Source of the DNA: Prevotella pallens ATCC 700821
Lineage (GTDB): Bacteria; Bacteroidota; Bacteroidia; Bacteroidales; Bacteroidaceae
Length of the DNA: 64,000 bases
Reading direction: 5' to 3'
NCBI RefSeq assembly: GCF_000220255.1
Contig: NZ_GL982513.1
Coordinates: 1,015,836-1,079,835 of the forward strand
Shown here: in pieces, positions 35,808 to 44,169 of the stretch
Position numbering within the stretch: position 1 is the first letter of the stretch
How the letters are laid out: every line of letters begins with the position of its first letter
Position numbers and translations under genes: made by a program
Notes under the pieces: generated by a model
The model's input: only the letters and a program-made list of their open reading frames with translations
Database searches by the model: none
What the model was told of the DNA's origin: nothing

Positions 35808-36932
35808 ATGGACTTTTCGGAAGTTATAGGACAAGAAGAAACAAAGCAGCGATTGCTGAAAATGGCAAAAGATAAGCACGTTCCGCATGCTTTGCTCTTT
35901 TGTGGACCTTATGGCTCAGGCAAAATGGCTTTGGCTATGAGCTTTGCAAGCTATTTGCTTGAAACTTCTTCAACTTCGCCTGAAAAAGCAAAATCTATGC
36001 TGAAGAGATGGGAACACCCTGATCTGCATTTTACCTATCCTACGATAAAATTACCAAATACAAGCTCAGATCACCAGCCTACAAGTAATGATTTTGCAAA
36101 AGAATGGCATAAAATGATAATGGAAGAAGGGGCCTATTTTGATATTTCTAAATGGATGAACGAAATGGGAGCAACAACTCAACAAGCCATTATAACAGCG
36201 GCTGAGAGCGATAATATTTCAAGACAACTTTCTTTGAAATCGAGTCAGGGTGGATACAAAGTTTCCATAATATGGCTACCTGAACGAATGAATTTAACCT
36301 CAGCAAATAAAATTCTAAAGGTATTGGAAGAACCTACTGAGGGTACCATATTCTTAATGGTGAGCGAAGAACCAGAGAAACTATTAGAAACTATAATTAG
36401 TAGGACACAGCGAATAGATGTTAAACGTATAGAAGACGAGGCTATAGAGAAAGCATTGATAGCTCAACGTGGATTAGACATAGATGTTGCACACCGTATA
36501 GCAAGACGTGCCAGGGGAAGCTGGTTGAATGCAATTTATGAATTGAGGAGTAATAAAGAAACCGAAGAATTTCTACAACTCTTCCAACAGCTTATGCGAG
36601 CATGTTATGCACGTGATATAAAGGCATTAAAGCAATGGAGCGAAACTGTATGTGCATTTGGTAGAGAGAAACAAAGACGAATGTTGGTCTACTTTCAACA
36701 ACAAGTTAGAGAGAACTTTATGTTTAATTTTCGCAATCCAGAGCTTGTCTATATGTCGTTAGAAGAAGAAGAATTTGCTAAAAAGTTCTCACGCTTCATA
36801 AACGAGAAAAATGTAATAGAGATAAATGAACTATTTCAGAAATGTTACAAAGCTATAGGACAGAATGCTAATGGAAAAATAGTATTCTACGATATGACTC
36901 TGAAACTAATAGTTCTGCTTTTAAGAAAATAA
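35808..36932 (+). CDS. holB: DNA polymerase III subunit delta-prime
   Basis: HolB is a clamp-loader AAA+ subunit. Seen: an N-terminal FSEVIGQEETKQRLL, a P-loop-like GPYGSGKMALA, and the sensor-type segment KVSIIWLPERMNLTSANKIL followed by KVLEEPTEGTIFLMVSE. SRTQRIDVKRI corresponds to the SRC region. The length of 374 aa is typical of this phylum. It heads holB-ricT-gldH. Confidence 0.92.
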   Translation: MDFSEVIGQEETKQRLLKMAKDKHVPHALLFCGPYGSGKMALAMSFASYLLETSSTSPEKAKSMLKRWEHPDLHFTYPTIKLPNTSSDHQPTSNDFAKEWHKMIMEEGAYFDISKWMNEMGATTQQAIITAAESDNISRQLSLKSSQGGYKVSIIWLPERMNLTSANKILKVLEEPTEGTIFLMVSEEPEKLLETIISRTQRIDVKRIEDEAIEKALIAQRGLDIDVAHRIARRARGSWLNAIYELRSNKETEEFLQLFQQLMRACYARDIKALKQWSETVCAFGREKQRRMLVYFQQQVRENFMFNFRNPELVYMSLEEEEFAKKFSRFINEKNVIEINELFQKCYKAIGQNANGKIVFYDMTLKLIVLLLRK

Positions 36933-37017
36933 TTATTTGCACATTACAAACAATATATACCCTTGCGAGAGACAGTAAAAATGAAATCTCAGAAGAGCAA
37001 GGTCTCAGAATTAGATA

Positions 37018-38292
37018 ATGGATTATAAAGATATGAAATTTAAGATGTGGACAGGTTGCGATCGTGGCCTGTGCCATCGTGGCTGTGGACGTTCAGACAA
37101 ACAGTTGAATACATACGACTGGTTAGAAGACGTTCCAGGGAATATAAATACTACGGATCTCGTAGAAGTACAGTTTAAAAATACACGTAAGGGGTATTAC
37201 CATAATGTAAATAACATAGAACTGAATAAAGGAGACATTGTAGCTGTAGAAGCAAATCCTGGACACGATATTGGTGTTGTTACACTTACAGGCAAATTAG
37301 TGAAGTTACAACTTAAAAAAGCTTGTGGCATTAAGTCGCCAGACGATATTAAACGTGTGTACAGAATTGCACGAGAGGCAGATATGGAAAAATATAAGGA
37401 GGCCAAAGCAAAGGAACACAGCACAATGATTGAAAGTAGGCAGATAGCAAAAGCATTGAATCTGCAAATGAAAATAGGCGATGTAGAGTATCAAGGCGAT
37501 GGAAACAAAGCAATATTCTATTATATAGCAGACGAACGAGTAGATTTTCGACAGCTTATAAAGGATCTTGCTGCGGCTTTCCACGTCCGTATTGAAATGA
37601 AGCAAATAGGCGCTCGACAGGAAGCTGGTCGTATTGGTGGAACAGGTCCTTGTGGTAGGGAACTTTGTTGTGCTACGTGGATGAAGAGTTTTTCAAGCGT
37701 TTCAACAAATGCTGCACGCTGTCAAGACATATCATTAAATCCTACCAAATTAGCAGGTATGTGTGCTAAATTGAAATGCTGTCTAAACTATGAAGTAGAT
37801 GACTATATGGAAGCAAGTAGAAAACTTCCGGGGAAAGATATTCATTTACATACTATGGACGCAGAGTATTTCTTGTTTAAGACAGATATTCTCAACGGTC
37901 TTTGTACGTATTCTACCGATAAAAACTTAGCAGTAAATTTGGAAACTATTTCTGCAGAGCGAGCAAAAGAGATTATAGAAATGAATCGTCAGGGAGAAAA
38001 GCCGCTTTCGTTATTGCATAACGGACAAGTTAAGCCAGTTAAAAAGTCTATCGACTTGTTGGCAGAAGCAGATTTGAGTCGCTTTGATAAAGAAAAAACA
38101 AACAAGAAAAATAATCGCCGGAATGGTAAACGAAATGCGCAACCACGTCCTCAAGAACGAAGCCAGCAAGTGGTAGATACAAACGAACAAAAAATACAGC
38201 CACGTCAGCGACGGAGTGGAAAGCCTAATAAGCAGCCAACACAACAAAGAAATCAGCAACCGAAATCAACAAACGAGAATAAAAATGAATAG
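37018..38292 (+). CDS. ricT: RicT/YaaT-like PSP1-domain protein
   Basis: Seen: a PSP1 domain with VEVQFKNTRKGYYHN, and two Cys-rich patches, GPCGRELCCATWMKSF and GMCAKLKCCLNYE, that bind Fe-S clusters in the RicAFT complex of Firmicutes. A Lys/Asn/Gln-rich tail of about 75 residues follows. Known: RicT acts with RicA and RicF to help RNase Y cleave mRNA; RNase Y is encoded at 49804 in this window, while RicA/RicF are not seen. An extra N-terminal Cys group (TGCDRGLCHRGCG) is notable. The family call is firm; the molecular role in Bacteroidota is inferred. Confidence 0.88.
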   Translation: MDYKDMKFKMWTGCDRGLCHRGCGRSDKQLNTYDWLEDVPGNINTTDLVEVQFKNTRKGYYHNVNNIELNKGDIVAVEANPGHDIGVVTLTGKLVKLQLKKACGIKSPDDIKRVYRIAREADMEKYKEAKAKEHSTMIESRQIAKALNLQMKIGDVEYQGDGNKAIFYYIADERVDFRQLIKDLAAAFHVRIEMKQIGARQEAGRIGGTGPCGRELCCATWMKSFSSVSTNAARCQDISLNPTKLAGMCAKLKCCLNYEVDDYMEASRKLPGKDIHLHTMDAEYFLFKTDILNGLCTYSTDKNLAVNLETISAERAKEIIEMNRQGEKPLSLLHNGQVKPVKKSIDLLAEADLSRFDKEKTNKKNNRRNGKRNAQPRPQERSQQVVDTNEQKIQPRQRRSGKPNKQPTQQRNQQPKSTNENKNE

Positions 38293-38782
38293 GAAGCAGT
38301 TTTCCTTTTCAAACCTAGTAATGTTTGTTATCATTGTACTAGCATTGGTAGCATGCAATGATTCACGTGTATACGATAAGTATCAATCTCTATCTATTGA
38401 TGGGTGGGGACGCACAGACACTGTAACCTTTAATGTTCCACGCCAGGAAGAGGGAATATACAATATGGATTTGGGAATGAGAGTATTTCAAAATTATCCA
38501 TATAAGAGCATTACGCTTATAGTGGAACGTACAGTTATACGTACGCAACACAAAAAGCAAACAAGTCAAAGTTATCAAGATACAGTTGTGTGCAACGTTA
38601 TTGATAATGAAGGACGATTGGTAGGAAAACGAGGCATAACAACAAGTGCAATCGAACAGCGCATAGGAATATTTCCATTACAACGCAACGACTCACTAAA
38701 AGTCTCTGTCTATCACATTATGAGCAAAGAATTGCTTCCAGGAATAAGCGATATAGGAATACAAATTCTTAAACGAAAATAA
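38285..38782 (+). CDS. gldH: gliding motility lipoprotein GldH
   Basis: Seen: a lipoprotein signal with lipobox LALVAC, then SRVYDKYQSLSIDGWGRTD and MDLGMRVFQNYPYKSITLIVE, which match the GldH pattern. I start at the ATG at 38285 (165 aa), overlapping the end of ricT by 8 bp. A longer frame from 38216 would lack a proper signal sequence. Known: GldH is needed for gliding in flavobacteria and is widespread in non-gliding Bacteroidales as part of the T9SS-associated set. Confidence 0.87.
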   Translation: MNRKQFSFSNLVMFVIIVLALVACNDSRVYDKYQSLSIDGWGRTDTVTFNVPRQEEGIYNMDLGMRVFQNYPYKSITLIVERTVIRTQHKKQTSQSYQDTVVCNVIDNEGRLVGKRGITTSAIEQRIGIFPLQRNDSLKVSVYHIMSKELLPGISDIGIQILKRK

Positions 38783-38883
38783 ATAAAAAGGAGTTCATAA
38801 GTGTAGATAATCCGTTAGGTAAAAAGGAAAGCAATAGGGAGAGTACTATAAAAACGAAAAAAACATAGATTATTCTATATTTC

Positions 38884-38915
38884 TTTGTCTAACTCGTTGT
38901 TTTTATGTATATTTG
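38884..38915 (+). promoter_or_regulatory. promoter of primary sigma factor gene
   Basis: TTTG (38884-38887), 20 bp, TATATTTG (38908-38915), 28 bp before the start codon. Confidence 0.85.
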
Positions 38916-38943
38916 CCATACCTAATGTCAATCCACCTTATAG

Positions 38944-39807
38944 ATGAGACAACTGAAAATCACTCAGTCGATTACAAATCGCGAAAGTACGGCACTTGAA
39001 AAATACCTTCAAGATATAAGTCATGAGGGTCTTATAAGTGTAGAAGAAGAGATAGAATTAGCACGAAAGATAAAACAGGGCGATGTAAAAGCACTCGAAA
39101 AACTAACGAAAGCTAACTTACGCTTTGTGGTATCTGTTGCAAAACAGTATCAAAATCAAGGTTTATCACTTCCTGATTTAATCAACGAAGGAAATCTCGG
39201 ACTAATAAAAGCAGCGAAGAAATATGATGAGACAAGAGGGTTTAAGTTTATCTCGTATGCAGTATGGTGGATAAGGCAAAGTATAATGCAAGCCATTTCA
39301 GAGCAAAGCAGACTAGTTCGTGTTCCAATAAACCAAATGGGAATAATACATAAGCTGCGAAAGGTAGTACAACAATTCGAACAAACGCATCAACGATTAC
39401 CCAGCGTAGATGAAATGGCAGAACAAATAGACCTGCCTAAGGAAAGGATAGTAGAAATAATGTCTATGATAACAAAGAAAATATCTATGGACGCTCCAAT
39501 TTCTACAAGCGATGATGGAAGTTTGCTTGATGTCTTACCAAATAAAAATTCTCCAGATGCAGATGCAGAATTATTAGAAGCTGGGTTAAAGAAAGAAATA
39601 GAACGAGCATTAGTGGCTCTTCCAGAGCGTGAACAGATTATTCTTAGAGGATATTTTGGAATAAACCAAAGAGAAATGTCTCTCGAAGAGATTGGTGCAC
39701 AAACAGGCCTAACGCGCGAACGTGTTCGTCAGTTAAAAGAGAAAGCAATTAGACGTCTACGTTGCAATGCAATAGGCAATTCTTTAAAAGGATATTTAGG
39801 AAAATAA
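38944..39807 (+). CDS. rpoD: primary sigma factor (RpoD/SigA)
   Basis: This is the housekeeping sigma-70 of Bacteroidota, which recognises the TTTG/TAnnTTTG promoters seen through this window. Seen: region 1.2 (ALEKYLQDISHEGLISVEEE), region 2 (NLRFVVSVAKQYQNQGLSL, GFKFISYAVWWIRQSI), region 3 and region 4 (EIGAQTGLTRERVRQLKEKA). The length of 287 aa without region 1.1 is typical for the phylum. Confidence 0.95.
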   Translation: MRQLKITQSITNRESTALEKYLQDISHEGLISVEEEIELARKIKQGDVKALEKLTKANLRFVVSVAKQYQNQGLSLPDLINEGNLGLIKAAKKYDETRGFKFISYAVWWIRQSIMQAISEQSRLVRVPINQMGIIHKLRKVVQQFEQTHQRLPSVDEMAEQIDLPKERIVEIMSMITKKISMDAPISTSDDGSLLDVLPNKNSPDADAELLEAGLKKEIERALVALPEREQIILRGYFGINQREMSLEEIGAQTGLTRERVRQLKEKAIRRLRCNAIGNSLKGYLGK

Positions 39808-39815
39808 AAAGAAAT

Positions 39816-40292
39816 ATGAAATACTGTAAATTTGTTTTTATAACTTTAATGCTATTTAGTTTTACAACAACTATAACAGCAAAAGAAGATTACAAGGCTG
39901 CAAAGGTTTATATGTTTGGCTTATCAGAATCATTCAACGATTCTACTGTAAACTTCACTGATATACAAGCAGTAGATGCTTTCGTTGAAAATAATCACAC
40001 ACACTTTTTGATAAACCGTGATGAATATTCTTATCAGTTGCGCTATTATATTGAGAGCCGACAGCTTAATAGCAATCCTACGTGTATTGTGATTTATGCA
40101 TTTACCGAGAAAGAGGCTATGAAGAAGTATATAAAGTTGCAAGAGCGATATACAAAAAAGGCAAAACAAAAGTATATTGTAAATGCAATCCCATCATCAC
40201 AATTCAAATTTAAAACAGTTTTACCCGATGAATTAAGGAAAGAACTGATACAGCGACAAGACGAAACAGAGGAAAAAGTAGAAAAGCCATAA
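39816..40292 (+). CDS. secreted protein of unknown function
   Basis: I recognise no family. Seen: a signal peptide (KFVFITLMLFSFTTTITA), then about 135 residues with a basic helical centre (KKYIKLQERYTKKAKQKY) and a Glu/Lys-rich end. I start at the ATG at 39816 (158 aa), 8 bp after the sigma factor stop. The next gene (HprK-like) starts 4 bp after its stop, so it belongs to the same transcript as the triad that follows. Confidence 0.75.
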   Translation: MKYCKFVFITLMLFSFTTTITAKEDYKAAKVYMFGLSESFNDSTVNFTDIQAVDAFVENNHTHFLINRDEYSYQLRYYIESRQLNSNPTCIVIYAFTEKEAMKKYIKLQERYTKKAKQKYIVNAIPSSQFKFKTVLPDELRKELIQRQDETEEKVEKP

Positions 40293-40296
40293 CTAA

Positions 40297-41187
40297 ATGC
40301 AAGTACATAACTTTAGAGTTGCTGAACTAAGTATACGTATTGCCTTTGCTGAAAGCGAAAAAAATAATATTAAATTATTACCGTCGTTTCTTCCTTTCAG
40401 TGCAGAGGTATCTAACAACGACTTGTTTTTTCAGCTAACTGTAGATGATAGTATTAGACCTATATCTAAGGAACAACGAAGAACCATTCGAAATTTTGAT
40501 ACAGGAAATGGCGATACTGTTGTTGATAAATTGGAAGATGGAGGATATCAGTATATTATAAAAGATATAACAGGTGCAGAATGCTGTTTGTTAATCACTA
40601 ATAAAGACTTTACTAACTGTTCATGTGCACTGAATGGAAATTATAATATGCGTAGCTTTGGATTAAATAATGCGCTTATGCTAATTTTTGCTTTTGCAGG
40701 CGCGCATAAGCAAACTTTACTTATTCACGCTTCGCTAGTGCGTAACAATAATTATGGATATGCATTTATAGCAAAAAGTGGGACAGGTAAATCTACTCAA
40801 GTTAGTATGTGGTTACGATATATAGCAGGTTCCGATCTCATGAACGATGATAATCCTATTGTTCGTTTTATTGATAATGAATTTTGGATATTCGGAAGTC
40901 CGTGGAGTGGTAAAACACCATGTTATAGAAATGTGAAAGCAAAGTTAGGTGCAATAACACGTATAGATAGAGCTTCTACCAATTCGGTAGAAAAGCTTCC
41001 ACCTATTCAGGCTTTCGCCTCATTACTCCCATCGTGCTCAAGTATGAAGTGGGATACTGATATTTACAATGCCGTTTGCGACATTATAACTAAGCTGGTA
41101 GAAACAACAAATATCTATACCTTGCATTGTTTACCAAATAAAGAGGCGGCAGAAGTGTGTTATGCAACCATTAGTAAAGGTTTATAA
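40297..41187 (+). CDS. HPr-kinase-like P-loop protein
   Basis: Seen: a P-loop AKSGTGKSTQ in the middle, then DLMNDDNPIVRF and GSPWSGKTPCYRN, the pattern of the HprK-like kinases often annotated in peptide-modification loci. The N-terminal 130 residues are of an unassigned type. Known relatives occur beside PqqD-like proteins in RiPP-type clusters, where some phosphorylate precursor peptides. Here a PqqD-like protein and an S26-like peptidase follow directly. The target is unknown. Confidence 0.8.
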   Translation: MQVHNFRVAELSIRIAFAESEKNNIKLLPSFLPFSAEVSNNDLFFQLTVDDSIRPISKEQRRTIRNFDTGNGDTVVDKLEDGGYQYIIKDITGAECCLLITNKDFTNCSCALNGNYNMRSFGLNNALMLIFAFAGAHKQTLLIHASLVRNNNYGYAFIAKSGTGKSTQVSMWLRYIAGSDLMNDDNPIVRFIDNEFWIFGSPWSGKTPCYRNVKAKLGAITRIDRASTNSVEKLPPIQAFASLLPSCSSMKWDTDIYNAVCDIITKLVETTNIYTLHCLPNKEAAEVCYATISKGL

Positions 41188-41672
41188 TGTCCACAAGAAC
41201 TACTGAGACAGCTAAAATACAATTCGAGAATGCAGTGTTTTTACCAGAAATTGTAAAGATGCTGAACGAAGGGCATACTGTTACTCTTACACTGAAAGGC
41301 TATTCTATGCGCCCATTTTTAGAAGATGGTCGCGATAAAGCTCTTTTTATAAAACCATCAACTATAACCGTTGGAGATCCAGTTTTAGCAGAAATTGCTC
41401 CACAACACTATGTACTCCACCGAATTATACATATTGATGGCGAAAAGGTTACACTGTTAGGCGATGGTAATTTATCCACAGAACATTGTTTAAAGTCTAA
41501 TGTTGTGGGAGCTGTTATAGGTTTTTATAGAAAGGGAAGAAACACATTAGATCGTACCGATGGCAGAAAATGGCGACTTTATAGTTTTGTATGGACACGC
41601 CTTTATCCCATACGGCGTTATCTTTTAGGAATATATAGACGAATATGGATTCCCATCTTCGGAGTCATTTAA
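41187..41672 (+). CDS. S24/S26-type peptidase-like protein
   Basis: Seen: the catalytic Ser region LKGYSMRPFLEDG, a His in HYVLHRIIHIDGE where ER-type signal peptidases carry their base, and LLGDGNLSTE. The strand order fits the S24/S26 fold. The only possible membrane segment is near the C-terminus (LYPIRRYLLGIYRRIWIPIF). The start overlaps the HprK-like stop as TAATG. It could process a peptide substrate of the neighbouring genes (inference). Confidence 0.8.
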   Translation: MSTRTTETAKIQFENAVFLPEIVKMLNEGHTVTLTLKGYSMRPFLEDGRDKALFIKPSTITVGDPVLAEIAPQHYVLHRIIHIDGEKVTLLGDGNLSTEHCLKSNVVGAVIGFYRKGRNTLDRTDGRKWRLYSFVWTRLYPIRRYLLGIYRRIWIPIFGVI

Positions 41673-41700
41673 GTAAAATAATTCAATAAAACAGTAATAA

Positions 41701-42093
41701 ATGAAAACAAAAGTAGGGTTTAACTTACGGCAAGTATGTGGCGAAAACATTATTGTAGCCGAAGGAGAAGAGAATATAGACTTCAGTAATATTATATCGA
41801 TGAACGAAAGTTCTGCCTTTCTTTGGCGTGAAGCGCAGAAGTTGGATAATTTTACAGTAGCTGATTTAGTGAAAATTTTGACAGATGAATATGAAGTGGA
41901 CGAGGCTACTGCCACTTCTGATATACTGAAACTAACAGCACAGTGGGGAATTGCTGGTATTCTTGAAGGAGATGATATTCCTGTGCTTAAAGAAAAAACG
42001 AATAACGAAATATCTCCCAAAGAATCAACAAAGCCTGCTGTAAAAGAAGAGAAAAAAGAAAGGAAAGGCTTCTTTAAAAAGCTTTTCAAATAA
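41701..42093 (+). CDS. PqqD-like peptide chaperone
   Basis: Seen: an N-terminal half with FNLRQVCGENIIVAEGEE, SSAFLWREAQKLDNFTVADL and LTDEYEVDEATATSDILKL, the winged-helix pattern of PqqD-like RiPP-recognition proteins. A Lys/Glu-rich tail follows, ending in a basic GFFKKLFK helix. In known clusters PqqD domains present a precursor peptide to a maturase; no maturase is next to it here. It is the last gene of the sigma factor-led string; a terminator lies about 125 bp downstream. Confidence 0.8.
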   Translation: MKTKVGFNLRQVCGENIIVAEGEENIDFSNIISMNESSAFLWREAQKLDNFTVADLVKILTDEYEVDEATATSDILKLTAQWGIAGILEGDDIPVLKEKTNNEISPKESTKPAVKEEKKERKGFFKKLFK

Positions 42094-42216
42094 ATTGCTT
42101 CCATTATTACTGATTTTCACAGTATACTCATATTTCGTACAGCAAGCAAATAGATAACAGAATGTTACTTGTTGCGAAACTTACTATTATCTTATATTAA
42201 GATATTCTATATGTTG

Positions 42217-42251
42217 GTGGGTGTGTTCATATTTGAATATACCCACTTATT
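42217..42251 (+). terminator. terminator of the triad operon
   Basis: GTGGGT plus a wobble-paired extension TTCA/TGAA pairs with ATACCCAC, followed by TTATTTTT. Confidence 0.75.
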
Positions 42252-42508
42252 TTTCTTCCTGTTTCTATGGTCGTGTGGTGTTTCGCAACCATTTATCTGG
42301 TCCTCTTCTGGTTCCTTTCCTTCCTTTCGTACAAATTATCTATTTCTGTTGGCATATTGTGCTATACAATAGGCATTTTTAATATTATTTTTCTTTACCG
42401 AAATCTCACACGCAATGCGTTCTACCATACGCATAGATAAAAAATAGAAATAAATAGGACGAAAAGTTTATACTTTTTCATTCCTAACGACATTTATTTG
42501 TATAGTTT

Positions 42509-42540
42509 TTTGGCTGTAAAATAAAATTATATTAACTTTG
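42509..42540 (+). promoter_or_regulatory. promoter of lipoprotein gene
   Basis: TTTG (42509-42512), 20 bp, TAACTTTG (42533-42540), 41 bp before the ATG at 42582. Confidence 0.85.
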
Positions 42541-42581
42541 TAGCACTAAATAATTGCATTAACAATCTAATTAAACCTATT

Positions 42582-43541
42582 ATGAATAAATTAGTATGTT
42601 CGTTATTAACTATTGTTCTGGCATTTGCTTTTGCAAGTTGCGAGAAAGAAATAATAAATAACGGGGGTAAAGAAAAGCAAGGAAAAAGCAAGTTTAAAAC
42701 TATTTCGTTTCGAATAAACGAGGAAATAACGACGTCTGAAACTCCATTGTTTGCATATACACGTGGAGCGGGAAAGAAATTGTATGGTATTAATGTTTAT
42801 CAGAAACGTGCTAATAGTAATTCTTATTCTAAATTTGCATACGGATTGTTTGACGATCCTTCGAAGATTAGTATTGCTCTGAACGAGAATTGTCTCTATC
42901 GTTTTGAATGCTTAATTGTAGAAGAAGGCGAAGATGGTATCTATCTTTCAGCAGATGGTTATATGGAGCCTTTTGTAACAACCAATGCAAAACCAGTAAT
43001 GGCAACTAATTCGTTTACAAAGTCAAGTTCTGTTTGTTTTGCTTTTCCACCACAAGGACAAACTACTGTAACAGGAAATAAACAAGTGTGGTCTCCTAAA
43101 CTTGTTAAACAATATGGCACGCTAATAGATTTTGACCCTAAAACTTCAGATTCTGTTTTGTTAAAAGTAAAACGAGCAGTATTTGGGATCCATTTAACCA
43201 TTACACCGCCCGAAGATGGAACGCTCGAAGTTTCTTATTTAGATGATTATACTGAAACTGTAAAGGCATCAGATCCTATATTCGACCATCAAGCTATTTA
43301 TTCTTTCTCTCAAGTAGCAAAAGCAATAGAAGATTCATATAGTGGAGAAGTCGATTTTATAGTGAAATGGACAAAGAACGATGGGACAATAAGGAGCGAA
43401 ATTAAAAAGGTTGTGTTAAAACGCAACGTAATGACAAATATAAAGATAGTTGTTAAAACTCCGACACCTTCGAGTATTGCTATTGAGGAAGAAGGCAATG
43501 AAATGTCAAATGAGAATGTAGAGTGGACAATAAACGAATAA
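42582..43541 (+). CDS. surface lipoprotein of unknown function
   Basis: Seen: a lipoprotein signal (LAFAFASC, Cys20), a Lys/Gly-rich linker, and a beta-rich body of about 280 residues (VYQKRANSNSYSKFAYGLFD, VKRAVFGIHLTI). The body layout recalls fimbrillin-like or FimB-type surface lipoproteins of Bacteroidales, but I see no diagnostic motif. It is a single-gene transcript with a perfect promoter and a strong terminator. Confidence 0.75.
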   Translation: MNKLVCSLLTIVLAFAFASCEKEIINNGGKEKQGKSKFKTISFRINEEITTSETPLFAYTRGAGKKLYGINVYQKRANSNSYSKFAYGLFDDPSKISIALNENCLYRFECLIVEEGEDGIYLSADGYMEPFVTTNAKPVMATNSFTKSSSVCFAFPPQGQTTVTGNKQVWSPKLVKQYGTLIDFDPKTSDSVLLKVKRAVFGIHLTITPPEDGTLEVSYLDDYTETVKASDPIFDHQAIYSFSQVAKAIEDSYSGEVDFIVKWTKNDGTIRSEIKKVVLKRNVMTNIKIVVKTPTPSSIAIEEEGNEMSNENVEWTINE

Positions 43542-43563
43542 CCTTAATTCTATATATATAAAT

Positions 43564-43600
43564 GAACCACCTTTCTTTATGCGAAGGTGGTTCTTTGTAT
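43564..43600 (+). terminator. terminator after lipoprotein gene
   Basis: GAACCACCTT pairs with AAGGTGGTTC around a 10-nt loop, then a T-rich run. It lies between convergent genes. Confidence 0.85.
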
Positions 43601-43672
43601 TTTCTTTTTTTATCAATGTGTCTTATATGTATAAGGTGTAATTTTGTATATAAGATAAGGTGGCAATTAAGG

Positions 43673-44098
43673 CTAAAAATTCCACCAATGTTTTTTTCGT
43701 TTTGGTTGTCCGTATTCAGAGTTATGATGATTATAACGCATACTTTCCCACGTTTCATTATGTTTAATCATTTGGTAAATTGTTCCCCAATCAGGCAAAC
43801 CACCAACATTCCGGTCGTCTATAAACATATCTACCTTTAGTTTTCGTGAGAAATGGTTGTTTTTAGAACGCTCTTCTTCTGGATAATCTTTATTTACTGC
43901 CCAGAAATCTACTCCACGTTTATGACACCAATCTACAGCTTCTTGTAAAAGTTCGTTCTCCCTAACACTCCAAAGAATTAATTGATGTCCATCTTTTATT
44001 AGTTCTTTTAAAGTATCTGTTGCAAATGGAATTTCGTTTCCAATTTTAGGATACATGTGTTCTACTATAGTTCCATCAAAATCTACTGCTATTACCAT
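43673..44098 (-). CDS. HAD-superfamily hydrolase-like protein
   Basis: Seen: motif I VIAVDFDGTI at the N-terminus, motif II-like LILWSVREN, and motif IV-like VDMFIDDRNVGG. The length of about 141 aa with no cap domain matches the small BT0820-like Bacteroidota phosphatases. I start at the ATG at 44098 because upstream codons run through the terminator of the wzc-like gene. The C-terminus is basic and aromatic (PKRKKHWWNF). The substrate is unknown. Confidence 0.85.
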   Translation of the reverse strand: MVIAVDFDGTIVEHMYPKIGNEIPFATDTLKELIKDGHQLILWSVRENELLQEAVDWCHKRGVDFWAVNKDYPEEERSKNNHFSRKLKVDMFIDDRNVGGLPDWGTIYQMIKHNETWESMRYNHHNSEYGQPKRKKHWWNF

Positions 44099-44116
44099 AA
44101 TTACATAAAGAAAAAA

Positions 44117-44152
44117 GAAGTGTGGCAAGTTTTTCCATTGGCACACTTCTTA
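44117..44152 (-). terminator. terminator after Wzc-like gene
   Basis: AAGAAGTGTG pairs with CACACTTCTT. On the minus strand the stem is followed by TTTTTC. Confidence 0.8.
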
Positions 44153-44169
44153 TTCACCACTTATTATTG

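Larger units (their letters stand above)
42094..42581. other. intergenic region after PqqD-like gene
   Basis: It holds the terminator at 42217, the promoter of the next lipoprotein gene, and otherwise AT-rich sequence. A 67-codon frame (42169-42372) spans the terminator hairpin and is not supported. I saw no convincing precursor-peptide gene. Confidence 0.55.

Noticed and set aside
42169-42372. 67-codon plus-strand frame, considered as a precursor peptide for the PqqD-like gene
   Set aside because: It spans the intrinsic terminator hairpin and reads as random hydrophobic sequence with no leader/core pattern.
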